From positions 1-8,463 of the forward strand of contig JAJRTG010000079.1 of assembly GCA_024278395.1 (NCBI GenBank): 8,463 nt of DNA. Reading direction: 5' to 3'. Position numbers and translations under genes: made by a program. Below are positions 1 through 5,441 of this stretch, piece by piece. The notes under the pieces are model-generated. The model ran no database searches. It worked only from the letters and a program-made list of their open reading frames with translations, and was not told the origin of the DNA. Every line of letters starts with the position of its first letter. Within the stretch, counting starts at the first letter, position 1. This stretch comes from Fidelibacterota bacterium (lineage in GTDB: Bacteria; Bipolaricaulota; Bipolaricaulia; UBA7950; UBA9294).

Positions 1-1
1 C

Positions 2-181
2 AAGTCACTTGAGGTCTTAAAGAGCGACCAACGCTACATCCTCCCGGTGATCGCGGAGCTGCTCGGCCCCGGGGCCGACTACGAGATCATCCACTTCGAG
101 CTCTCCGACTACGCCGGGATCCTCTCCGTCGATCCACCGTGCTACGTCGCATCGGCCCTGGTCGCGTTCGTCCCGGCCTGA
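2..181 (+). CDS. C-terminal fragment of an unrecognised protein
   Basis: An open frame enters from the left edge (first full codon at 2) and ends at TGA 179-181, giving the last 59 residues of a protein that starts outside the window. The codons are GC-rich in the third position like those of the his genes, which supports real coding. The fragment contains YILPVIAELLGPGADYEI and ends ALVAFVPA. I see no motif I can assign to a family, no clear transmembrane segment and no catalytic signature. It lies on the same strand as the his operon but stops before the his promoter, so it is probably a separate transcription unit. The ORF on the opposite strand over 17-205 is a shadow of it. Confidence 0.6.
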   Translation, partial: KSLEVLKSDQRYILPVIAELLGPGADYEIIHFELSDYAGILSVDPPCYVASALVAFVPA

Positions 182-207
182 TCTCCTGGCGCACCAAGAC
201 CTCATCC

Positions 208-236
208 TTGCACCGGCTCGCCGGAGCCGATATACT
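208..236 (+). promoter_or_regulatory. Probable sigma70-type promoter of the his operon
   Basis: The candidate -35 element is TTGCAC (208-213; only the TTG matches the consensus). The -10 element is TATACT (231-236; five of six matches). The spacer is exactly 17 nt. Transcription would start near 242-244, which gives the hisL leader peptide a 5' UTR of about 28 nt. It is the only convincing promoter between the upstream stop at 181 and hisL at 272, and the rest of the operon has no intergenic room for one. The weak -35 and the inverted repeat in the spacer leave room for an activator or repressor. The placement is by eye. Confidence 0.6.
214..229. repeat. Perfect 6-bp inverted repeat in the his promoter spacer
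   Basis: CGGCTC (214-219), loop GCCG (220-223), GAGCCG (224-229). The repeat sits wholly between the -35 and -10 elements. It could be a small operator. It could also be the stem of a terminator for the upstream gene, which ends at 181, but the nearest T-run (TTTT, 241-244) begins 11 nt past the stem, so a classical intrinsic terminator is unlikely. In GC-rich DNA a 6-bp palindrome can also arise by chance. Confidence 0.4.
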
Positions 237-257
237 GATGTTTTAATCTTGCCTTAC

Positions 258-266
258 AGGGGTGAT
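258..266 (+). promoter_or_regulatory. Strong Shine-Dalgarno site of the his leader peptide
   Basis: AGGGGTGAT closely matches the anti-SD complement AGGAGGTGAT and lies 5 nt before the ATG at 272. A site this strong in front of a 28-codon ORF is good evidence that the leader peptide is translated. The same bases are complementary to the peptide's own His codons (see the attenuator entry). Confidence 0.75.
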
Positions 267-436
267 GACAGATGTGCAACCAAAAGCTTAGCAGCGCGAC
301 AAACCTCTTCCTGAGCGGCCTCAGCGCGCATCATCACCCCCACCACTGGGTTCATTGAGCCTCAACACCTAACCCAGCGTACCCCCGAGTCCCGCAACAA
401 CATCCCCGGCGTTCGCCCTAAGCGCGGAGTGTGGTC
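259..436 (+). promoter_or_regulatory. his attenuator / leader RNA with competing pairings
   Basis: Pairings seen directly: (a) 259-268 GGGGTGATGA with 331-340 TCATCACCCC, 10 perfect pairs joining the hisL SD to its His codons; 272-277 with 326-331 can add six more pairs (one G-U) over the hisL start codon, at the cost of the 268-331 pair. (b) CTGAG 311-315 with CTCAG 320-324, loop CGGC. (c) GCGCG 294-298 with CGCGC 325-329. (d) CTGGGTT 346-352 with AACCCAG 371-377, a 7-bp stem that includes the last Trp-Val codons and encloses the leader stop, with an inner TTGA/TCAA stem. (e) CGCGC 325-329 can also pair with GCGCG 422-426 beside the hisG SD. Pairings a, c and e compete. None of these stems is followed by a U-run, so I see no intrinsic terminator. 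Region 359-420 has 30 C and only 10 G in 62 nt, resembling a Rho-loading site. A ribosome on the His codons would open a, c and e. The regulatory role is well supported; the mechanism is inference. Confidence 0.7.
272..358 (+). CDS. hisL: his operon leader peptide, His-rich (HisL-like)
   Basis: A 28-residue ORF starts at ATG 272 and stops at TGA 356-358, 78 nt upstream of hisG. It begins MCNQKLSSATNLF and ends AHHHPHHWVH, with His at residues 20, 21, 22, 24, 25 and 28. Six of the last nine residues are thus His (codons CAT CAT CAC CAC CAC CAT). A run of codons for the operon's own end product, directly upstream of the first biosynthetic gene, is the hallmark of transcription attenuation leaders such as enterobacterial hisL, whose peptide has seven consecutive His. 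The peptide itself is probably only a sensor: the ribosome slows on the His codons when charged tRNA-His is scarce. A strong SD and a promoter about 30 nt upstream support expression. The peptide is longer than the enterobacterial one and its His run is interrupted by Pro and followed by Trp-Val-His. Alternative ATG 265 gives only an eight-codon frame without His. Confidence 0.9.
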   Translation: MCNQKLSSATNLFLSGLSAHHHPHHWVH

Positions 437-1297
437 ATGGCCGATCTGTTGAAGATCGCCGTGCCCAACAAGGGGCGCTTGAGCGACCGAAGCCTGGAGC
501 TGCTCTCCAAAGCGGGCCTGCACGTCCCGCGTCACGCGCGTCGGCTGATCGCCGACGTCAACGGCCGCTGGCGCCTGCTCTTCGTGCGCACGTCCGACAT
601 CCCGGAATACGTGGCGACCGGCACCGCCGACGCCGGCATCACCGGACTCGATCAGGTGGCCGAGAGCGCCTTAGCGGTGGAGACGCTCCTCCCGCTGGGG
701 TTCGGCCATTGTCGCCTGGTCGTGGCCGTCCCGCGCCTGAGCGGGATCAGTGAGCTGGCCCGGTTGGCGGGGAAGCGTGTGGCAACGACCTTCCCCCGAC
801 TGACGGCCAGTTTCTTCGCCCGGCGGGGAATCCCGGTGGAGATCGTGCCGCTCTCCGGGGCGACCGAGGTCGCCCCCCAGGTAGGGGTGGCCGAGGCGAT
901 CACCGATCTGGTGGAGACCGGTTCCACCCTGCGCCAGAACGGCCTCGTCGAGCTGGAGACGCTCCTTCGGTCGGAGGCCGTGTTGATCGCCAATCCCGAG
1001 AGCTTGAACACCGAAGAACCAACGCTCCACGAACTGCAGTCCGCTCTCAGGAGCGTGCTCGACGCTCAGACCAAGCGCTACCTGATGGTCAACCTGCCCC
1101 GGGCCCGGCTGGAGGAGGTCAAGGCGCTGTTGCCCGGCGTGACCGCGCCCACGGTGATGCACCTGCTCGGCCGGGAGGATTGGATCGCACTGCACGCCGT
1201 GGTCAGCGAGGACCGGATCAACGAGCTGATTCCGATGCTCAGGCGCTATGGCGCGGAGGGGCTGCTCGTCCTGCCGATCGAGAGGATGGTGCCATGA
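437..1297 (+). CDS. hisG: ATP phosphoribosyltransferase, long form (HisG)
   Basis: Catalyses the first committed step of histidine synthesis, ATP + PRPP to N1-(5-phosphoribosyl)-ATP, in the cytoplasm. The 286-residue protein opens with LLKIAVPNKGRLSDRSLELL (4-23). It has ADAGITGLDQVAE (64-76) and the PRPP-binding signature ITDLVETGSTLRQN (155-168). Residues from about 212 on (KRYLMVNLP to the end) match the C-terminal ACT-like regulatory domain of the long HisG form. It should therefore work as a homohexamer with histidine feedback and need no HisZ partner; none is present. I chose ATG 437 over the in-frame GTG 431 because GGAG (426-429) lies 7 nt from the ATG but only 1 nt from the GTG. It is the first enzyme gene after the hisL leader and its stop overlaps the hisD start (ATGA 1294-1297). 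Only the start is in any doubt. Confidence 0.96.
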   Translation: MADLLKIAVPNKGRLSDRSLELLSKAGLHVPRHARRLIADVNGRWRLLFVRTSDIPEYVATGTADAGITGLDQVAESALAVETLLPLGFGHCRLVVAVPRLSGISELARLAGKRVATTFPRLTASFFARRGIPVEIVPLSGATEVAPQVGVAEAITDLVETGSTLRQNGLVELETLLRSEAVLIANPESLNTEEPTLHELQSALRSVLDAQTKRYLMVNLPRARLEEVKALLPGVTAPTVMHLLGREDWIALHAVVSEDRINELIPMLRRYGAEGLLVLPIERMVP

Positions 1298-2565
1298 TCG
1301 ACGTCATTCGATTGGAAGGATTAAGCGAAGCGGAAAAGGGCAGACTGTTGAACCGGCCGAGCCCCTTGGATCAAGCGGTAACACGCAAGGTCGCAGCGGT
1401 GCTGGACGAAGTGCGCCGACGTGGAGACGCGGCTCTGCGGGAACTCACCGAGCGCTTCGACGGCGCGCGGTTGGACGATCTGCGCGTCTCTCGGGAGGAG
1501 CAGCACCGGGCGCTCCGCGCGCTCGAACCCCGGCTCAAGGCGGCGTTAGAAACGGCCAAGCAGCGGATCGAGCGCTTTCATGAGCGCCAGCTCCCGTCGG
1601 GTTACCGCCTGCAGGTCGCGCCGGGCATCGAGCTCGGGCAGCTGGTGAAGCCGTTCCGGCGCGTGGGGATCTACGTGCCGAGGGGATTGCCGTCTTCACT
1701 CCTGATGGCGGCTGTCCCCGCGCGCATCGCCGGCGTGCGCCAGCTGGTGGTCTGTACGCCCCCGGGCCCCGACGGCCGCGTCCCCGAAACCGTGCAGGCG
1801 GCTGCGGCCCTGCTTGAGATAAACGAGCTCTACGCCGTCGGCGGGGCCCAGGCGATCGCCGCCTTGGCCTACGGGACCGAGTCCATCGCGCCGGTCCACA
1901 AGATCGTGGGACCGGGCAACGCCTACGTCACCGCCGCCAAGGCCCTGGTGCGCGATGCCGTGGGCATCGACCTCCTCGCCGGACCGAGCGAGGTCCTTCT
2001 GATCGTCGACCGCGTGGCCAGGCTCTCTGAAGCGATCCTGGCCCGTTGGACACTCTCGGAGTTCAGAGCGCAACTGGAGCACGGACCGGGGAGCTCGGCG
2101 CTCCTCCTCACGAGCCTGCCGGGGTTGGCCCGAGAGGTGGCCCGGGGGCTGGGCCCTGATGAGATAAGGGATCGCCAGGTGGCAGTGCTGCATTACCAGG
2201 AAGAGCCGACCGCTCTCGACTTCGTCAACGCTTACGCGCCGGAGCACCTGTGCCTGTGGAGCGAGGGTGCGGAGCGCTGGCTGGAGCAGGTGGAGAACGC
2301 CGGCTCGGTCTTCCTGGGGCCATGGTCACCGGTGGCGCTGGGGGACTACGCCTCAGGGACGAACCATATTCTCCCCACCTCGCGCCGGGCGCGCTTCGGC
2401 GGCGGTCTGAGCGTCCGCGACTTCGTGAAGACGATCTCCTATCAGCGGGTGAGCCCGCAGGGGTTGCAGGCGCTGGCCCCCACGGCCGTCGCGCTGGCCG
2501 AGGCCGAGGGGATGCGCGCCCACGCGGCCTCCATCCGGATGAGGTTGCAGGAGGAAGAACGATGA
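1294..2565 (+). CDS. hisD: Histidinol dehydrogenase (HisD)
   Basis: Carries out the last two steps, L-histidinol to histidinal to L-histidine, with two NAD+ and a catalytic zinc. The 423-residue length is close to the usual ~430. Visible landmarks: GIYVPRG (125-131), GGAQAIAALAYGT (183-195), VGPGNAYV (205-212) and GPSEVL (230-235) of the NAD region. Expected zinc ligands are Gln260, His263 (QLEH), Asp351 (GDYASGTNH) and His410 (EGMRAH). The catalytic Glu317-His318 pair lies in YAPEHL. All are present, so the enzyme should be active. The stretch before QLEH (about 240-259) is longer than, and unlike, the usual ADLLAQAEH segment. ATG 1294 overlaps the hisG stop by 4 nt and is preceded by AGAGGA; the open frame extends back to 1180, but that part lies inside hisG and does not look like HisD. 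The 3' end overlaps hisC (ATGA 2562-2565). Confidence 0.96.
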   Translation: MIDVIRLEGLSEAEKGRLLNRPSPLDQAVTRKVAAVLDEVRRRGDAALRELTERFDGARLDDLRVSREEQHRALRALEPRLKAALETAKQRIERFHERQLPSGYRLQVAPGIELGQLVKPFRRVGIYVPRGLPSSLLMAAVPARIAGVRQLVVCTPPGPDGRVPETVQAAAALLEINELYAVGGAQAIAALAYGTESIAPVHKIVGPGNAYVTAAKALVRDAVGIDLLAGPSEVLLIVDRVARLSEAILARWTLSEFRAQLEHGPGSSALLLTSLPGLAREVARGLGPDEIRDRQVAVLHYQEEPTALDFVNAYAPEHLCLWSEGAERWLEQVENAGSVFLGPWSPVALGDYASGTNHILPTSRRARFGGGLSVRDFVKTISYQRVSPQGLQALAPTAVALAEAEGMRAHAASIRMRLQEEER

Positions 2566-3596
2566 GAGACAGCCTGCGTTCCCTGAAGCCGTACCGCCCC
2601 CCGGAAGCAGAAGGACTGGCGCTGCACCGCAACACCAACCGCTGGGGAATGAACCCGGCCGCGCAGGAGATGGCCCGGCTGTTCGCCGAGATCGACCTGA
2701 GCGGCTACCCCGACAGCGAGGCCACGGCCCTGCGCCGCGCGCTGGCCGCGCGCTACGGCCTGCAGCCGGAGAACTTTCTGGTCGCCAACGGCTCGAACGA
2801 GGTCTTTGACCTGGTCTTCAAGACGTTTCTGAACCCCGGGGACGCGGTGGTATTCCCCAGTCCGAGTTACGGCATGTACCGTCATTACGCGCTGGTCAAC
2901 GCCGCCCGTCCGGTTGAGGTGCCGCTCGATGCGGACTTCGATCTGAACGCCGATGCGATCCTGAGCGTGGATGCCGAGCTGATTGTGCTCTGCACGCCGA
3001 ACAACCCCACGGGCAACACGCTGAGCGTCGGTTCGGTCGAGGCCGTGCTGCGCTCCGGCCGTCCGGTGGTGATCGACGAAGCGTACGGTGAATTCGCAGG
3101 AGACGATTGGATCGAGCGGGTGGGGGAGTTTCCTAATCTGCTGGTGACGCGCACCTTTTCCAAGGCCTACGGCCTGGCGGGGCTGCGCGTGGGCTATCTC
3201 GCCGCGCGCCCCGGGCTGATCGAGCAGATCGAGCGGGCACGCCTCCCCTACAACCTGAACGCCCTGAGCCAGGCCCTGGCCACGGCGGCGCTGAACGAAC
3301 AGGCGTTCATGCGCGACTACGTGGAGCTCATCCGCCGGGAGCGCCTCCGCTGGGCGCAGGCCCTATCTCGCAGGAGATTCCGGGTCTGGCCATCGCAGGC
3401 GAATTTCCTCCTGGCCGCGGTCCCGCAAGGGCTCGACCGCGACATCCTGGTCCGACAGCTGGCCGACCGGCGCATCCTGGTGCGCTCGGCCGGCCCGCAT
3501 CCCCGCCTGCAACGCTGCGTTCGGATCACCGTGGGAACGCCGGCCGATCTCGAGGCGCTGCTGGCCGCGCTGGACGAGGTGCTGCCATGCAGGTGA
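2562..3596 (+). CDS. hisC: Histidinol-phosphate aminotransferase (HisC)
   Basis: A PLP-dependent class I/II aminotransferase (fold type I) that converts imidazole-acetol phosphate and glutamate to histidinol phosphate. The 344 residues show LHRNTNRWGMNP (21-32, the usual substrate-side N-terminal motif), YPDSEATALRRALA (49-62) and GSNEVFDLVF (77-86). They also show TPNNPTGN (145-152, PLP-contacting Asn148), IDEAYGEF (171-178, Asp172 contacting the pyridine nitrogen), TFSKAYGLAGLRVGY (198-212, Schiff-base Lys201, phosphate-binding Arg209) and CVRITVGT (319-326, Arg321 for the substrate carboxylate). ATG 2562 is preceded by a clear SD, GGAGGAAG (2550-2557), and overlaps the hisD stop by 4 nt; the open frame further upstream (from 2250) is a read-through of the hisD region. 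The family includes aromatic and cobalamin-pathway relatives, but the operon position makes HisC very likely. Confidence 0.96.
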   Translation: MRDSLRSLKPYRPPEAEGLALHRNTNRWGMNPAAQEMARLFAEIDLSGYPDSEATALRRALAARYGLQPENFLVANGSNEVFDLVFKTFLNPGDAVVFPSPSYGMYRHYALVNAARPVEVPLDADFDLNADAILSVDAELIVLCTPNNPTGNTLSVGSVEAVLRSGRPVVIDEAYGEFAGDDWIERVGEFPNLLVTRTFSKAYGLAGLRVGYLAARPGLIEQIERARLPYNLNALSQALATAALNEQAFMRDYVELIRRERLRWAQALSRRRFRVWPSQANFLLAAVPQGLDRDILVRQLADRRILVRSAGPHPRLQRCVRITVGTPADLEALLAALDEVLPCR

Positions 3597-4186
3597 CCGT
3601 CGCCGATCTGGGAGTGGGGAACCTGCACAGCCTGAACAAGGCGCTGGAGCGGCTGGGGGCGGAAGTCGCGGTGACGCCGGAGATCGCGCGCTGGCTTGAG
3701 TCCCGGGTGTTGATCCTGCCGGGAGACGGAGCGTTCGGCCCCATGATGCGCAGGATCGAGGGTCACCGCGAGGCGCTGCGCCAGCGTCTGGGTGAAAGGC
3801 CCGCCCTGGGCATCTGCATCGGCATGCAGCTCCTCTTCGAACGGAGCGATGAGGCCCCGGATGTGTCCGGCCTGGGCCTGCTCCCCGGGAGGGTGGTCAG
3901 GCTGCCGGCCCGGCGCCTGCCCCACATGGGATGGAACACCGTTGAGCACAATAAAAACTCGCTCTTCACCGGCATCCCCCAAGGGGAGTATTTCTATTTC
4001 GTCCACAGTTACGGGATCGTCAGTTCGCAGGGCGCTCTGGCCTGGACGGAGTACGAGGGGAGGCTGGTGGCCGCGGTGCGCGCCGGTCCCTGGAGCTATG
4101 CGGTGCAGTTTCACCCGGAGAAGAGCGGCCGCTGGGGGCTGAGGCTCTTGGAGAACTTCCTCTCCTTGGCCGAGGGGGCGGGATGA
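3587..4186 (+). CDS. hisH: Imidazole glycerol phosphate synthase, glutaminase subunit (HisH)
   Basis: A class I glutamine amidotransferase that hydrolyses glutamine and passes ammonia through the HisF barrel. The 199 residues are typical. The triad is complete: nucleophile Cys77 (GICIGMQLL), His176 and Glu178 (QFHPEKS). YFVHSYG (137-143) is also conserved. The oxyanion strand, normally PGVG, reads PGDG here (45-48; Asp47 in place of Val), an acidic residue at a position important for HisF-dependent activation. HisH starts at ATG 3587, inside the end of hisC, with SD GAGGTG (3576-3581); the 10-nt overlap is the longest in the operon. Its partner HisF is encoded two genes downstream, after hisA and hisB. 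Confidence 0.95.
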   Translation: MQVTVADLGVGNLHSLNKALERLGAEVAVTPEIARWLESRVLILPGDGAFGPMMRRIEGHREALRQRLGERPALGICIGMQLLFERSDEAPDVSGLGLLPGRVVRLPARRLPHMGWNTVEHNKNSLFTGIPQGEYFYFVHSYGIVSSQGALAWTEYEGRLVAAVRAGPWSYAVQFHPEKSGRWGLRLLENFLSLAEGAG

Positions 4187-4893
4187 TCTGGGCGGCGGTC
4201 GACCTGCTGGGTGGGCGCTGCGTCCAGCTGCTGGGCGGCGATCCGGCGACGGCGCGATTCACACAGGATCCCGTGGAAGCAGCCCAACGCTTCGCCGCGG
4301 AGGGCGCCGACGGACTGCACCTGATCGATCTCGACGCGGCCCTGGGACGGGGGGACAACCGCCGGATCCTGCGGGAGATCATCCGCGCGGTGGAGATCAC
4401 GGTGCAGATCGGCGGCGGGATACGGGATGAGCGGGCAGTCACACGCTGGCTCGACGCAGGGGCGGAACGGGTGATCGTGGGCACCCGCGGGGTAGAAGAC
4501 CCGGAGTGGCTCCGGGCGATGGCCGCCCGATTTCCCCGGCGCATCGTGCTGGCGCTCGACGCGCGGGGAGAGGAGATCGTAACCGCAGGCTGGAGGCGGG
4601 GTTCTGGCCTGCGGACGCTCGAGCTGGCCCGTCGGGTGGACCCGCTCGGCCTGGCCGCCCTGCTCTACACCAACGTGGAGATCGAGGGCACGCTCCGGGG
4701 GCTGGACCCGCAACCCATCGCGGCATTATGCCGGGCGGTGCGGACGCCGGTGCTGGTCGCCGGCGGCCTGCGTACGGCCCAGGATGTCCATAGGGCGTAT
4801 CAACTGGGCGCGGCGGGCGTGGTGCTGGGCACGGCGCTCTACGCGGGGACCATCGACCTGAAGGAGCTCAAGACGAAGGGAGTGAAGAGATGA
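4183..4893 (+). CDS. hisA: ProFAR isomerase (HisA)
   Basis: A (beta-alpha)8-barrel enzyme that performs the Amadori rearrangement of ProFAR to PRFAR. The 236 residues show the half-barrel repeat shared with HisF. The general acid/base pair is Asp7 (AAVDLLGG) and Asp126 (ALDARG), with Thr163 in the YTNVEIEGT motif. Phosphate-binding glycines lie in VQIGGGI (74-80) and VAGGL (192-196)/VLGTALY (214-220). The beta-6 motif is usually YTDIxxDGT; here Asn164 and Glu168 replace the two acidic residues, a pattern I recall from some archaeal HisA proteins. A PriA-like dual enzyme (also doing the tryptophan step) cannot be excluded, but nothing here calls for it. ATG 4183 overlaps the hisH stop by 4 nt, with a G-rich SD (4172-4178). 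Confidence 0.94.
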   Translation: MIWAAVDLLGGRCVQLLGGDPATARFTQDPVEAAQRFAAEGADGLHLIDLDAALGRGDNRRILREIIRAVEITVQIGGGIRDERAVTRWLDAGAERVIVGTRGVEDPEWLRAMAARFPRRIVLALDARGEEIVTAGWRRGSGLRTLELARRVDPLGLAALLYTNVEIEGTLRGLDPQPIAALCRAVRTPVLVAGGLRTAQDVHRAYQLGAAGVVLGTALYAGTIDLKELKTKGVKR

Positions 4894-5441
4894 CCGAGAA
4901 GAGCTGGATTCAAGTCCAACGGAGCACGCGCGAGACCGAGATCGAGCTCAGGCTGCGCCTCCAGGGGTCCGGTCGAGCGAAACTGAGTTGTGAACCGTAC
5001 TTTCTGCGCCACATGCTGGAGAGCTTTGCGATCCACGGCGGGCTCGACCTCGAGGTGAGCGCCCGCGGCGAGGATGAGCACCATCTCATCGAGGACGTGG
5101 GACTATGCCTGGGTCAGGCCATCCGCCGCGCCGTGCCGGACCTGGTGATCGAGCGCTACGGGCAGGCGATCATCCCCATGGACGACGCGCTGGTCCTGGT
5201 GGTCCTCGATCTGGTCGAGCGGCCCTACGCGCAGGTCGAGTTGCCCGTCGGCCTGTATGTGCATTTTCTGCGCTCGATGGCCCTGGAGGGCGGGTTCACG
5301 CTGCACGTGCGCCCCCTGTCCGGCGAGGACCCTCACCACCTGGTCGAAGCGGCGTTCAAGGGGCTCGGGCGGGCGCTGCGCCAGGCCGTGCGCCCCACGG
5401 GCCGAGTCGCCAGCGCCAAGGGGGAGGCCGAGTGGGGATGA
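4890..5441 (+). CDS. hisB: Imidazoleglycerol-phosphate dehydratase (HisB), stand-alone
   Basis: Removes water from imidazole-glycerol phosphate to give imidazole-acetol phosphate, using a di-manganese centre in a 24-mer. The 183 residues are slightly short for the family (about 195). The two-fold repeated metal motifs are present: RHMLES (His41), FAIHGG (His49), EHHLIED (His64, His65, Glu68), HFLRS (His125), LHV (His139) and PHHLVEAAFK (His149, His150, Glu153). The end carries SAKG (175-178) where PSTKG is usual. Conserved MDEAL reads MDDAL (97-101), and the usual TGIGFxDHML reads CEPYFLRHML (34-43), so it is a divergent member with an intact metal site. It has no HAD phosphatase domain, unlike the bifunctional HisB of E. 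coli, so the phosphatase must be another protein. ATG 4890 overlaps the hisA stop by 4 nt, with AAGGGAGTG (4876-4884) upstream. Confidence 0.92.
   Translation: MTEKSWIQVQRSTRETEIELRLRLQGSGRAKLSCEPYFLRHMLESFAIHGGLDLEVSARGEDEHHLIEDVGLCLGQAIRRAVPDLVIERYGQAIIPMDDALVLVVLDLVERPYAQVELPVGLYVHFLRSMALEGGFTLHVRPLSGEDPHHLVEAAFKGLGRALRQAVRPTGRVASAKGEAEWG

Noticed and set aside
214..244. Intrinsic terminator of the upstream gene
   Set aside because: The 6-bp stem is not followed directly by a T-run (TTTT begins 11 nt later), and the -10 box lies between them.
286..423. Long-range pairing GCTTAG (286-291) with CTAAGC (418-423)
   Set aside because: Six pairs at this distance are expected by chance in a region of this size, so I did not build it into the attenuator model.
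431..436. GTG 431 as the hisG start, two codons earlier
   Set aside because: GGAG at 426-429 would be only 1 nt from this GTG; ATG 437 has a normal 7-nt spacing and starts directly before the conserved LLKIAVPNKGR.
242..436. T-box riboswitch or another metabolite riboswitch in the his leader
   Set aside because: I see no T-box sequence (TGGNACCGCG type), no specifier-loop architecture and no terminator; a His-rich leader ORF explains the region better.
1180..1293. N-terminal extension of HisD
   Set aside because: It is hisG sequence read in another frame; the coupled ATG 1294 has an SD and gives a normal-length HisD.
2250..2561. N-terminal extension of HisC
   Set aside because: It lies inside hisD, where the conserved active-site residues are in the hisD frame; ATG 2562 has a strong SD.
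3317..4114. 265-residue - strand ORF opposite hisC and hisH
   Set aside because: It is a shadow frame across two real genes and shows no family signature.
5105..5437. N-terminal extension of HisF
   Set aside because: It is out-of-frame hisB; HisF proteins begin at the AKRIIPCLD segment.
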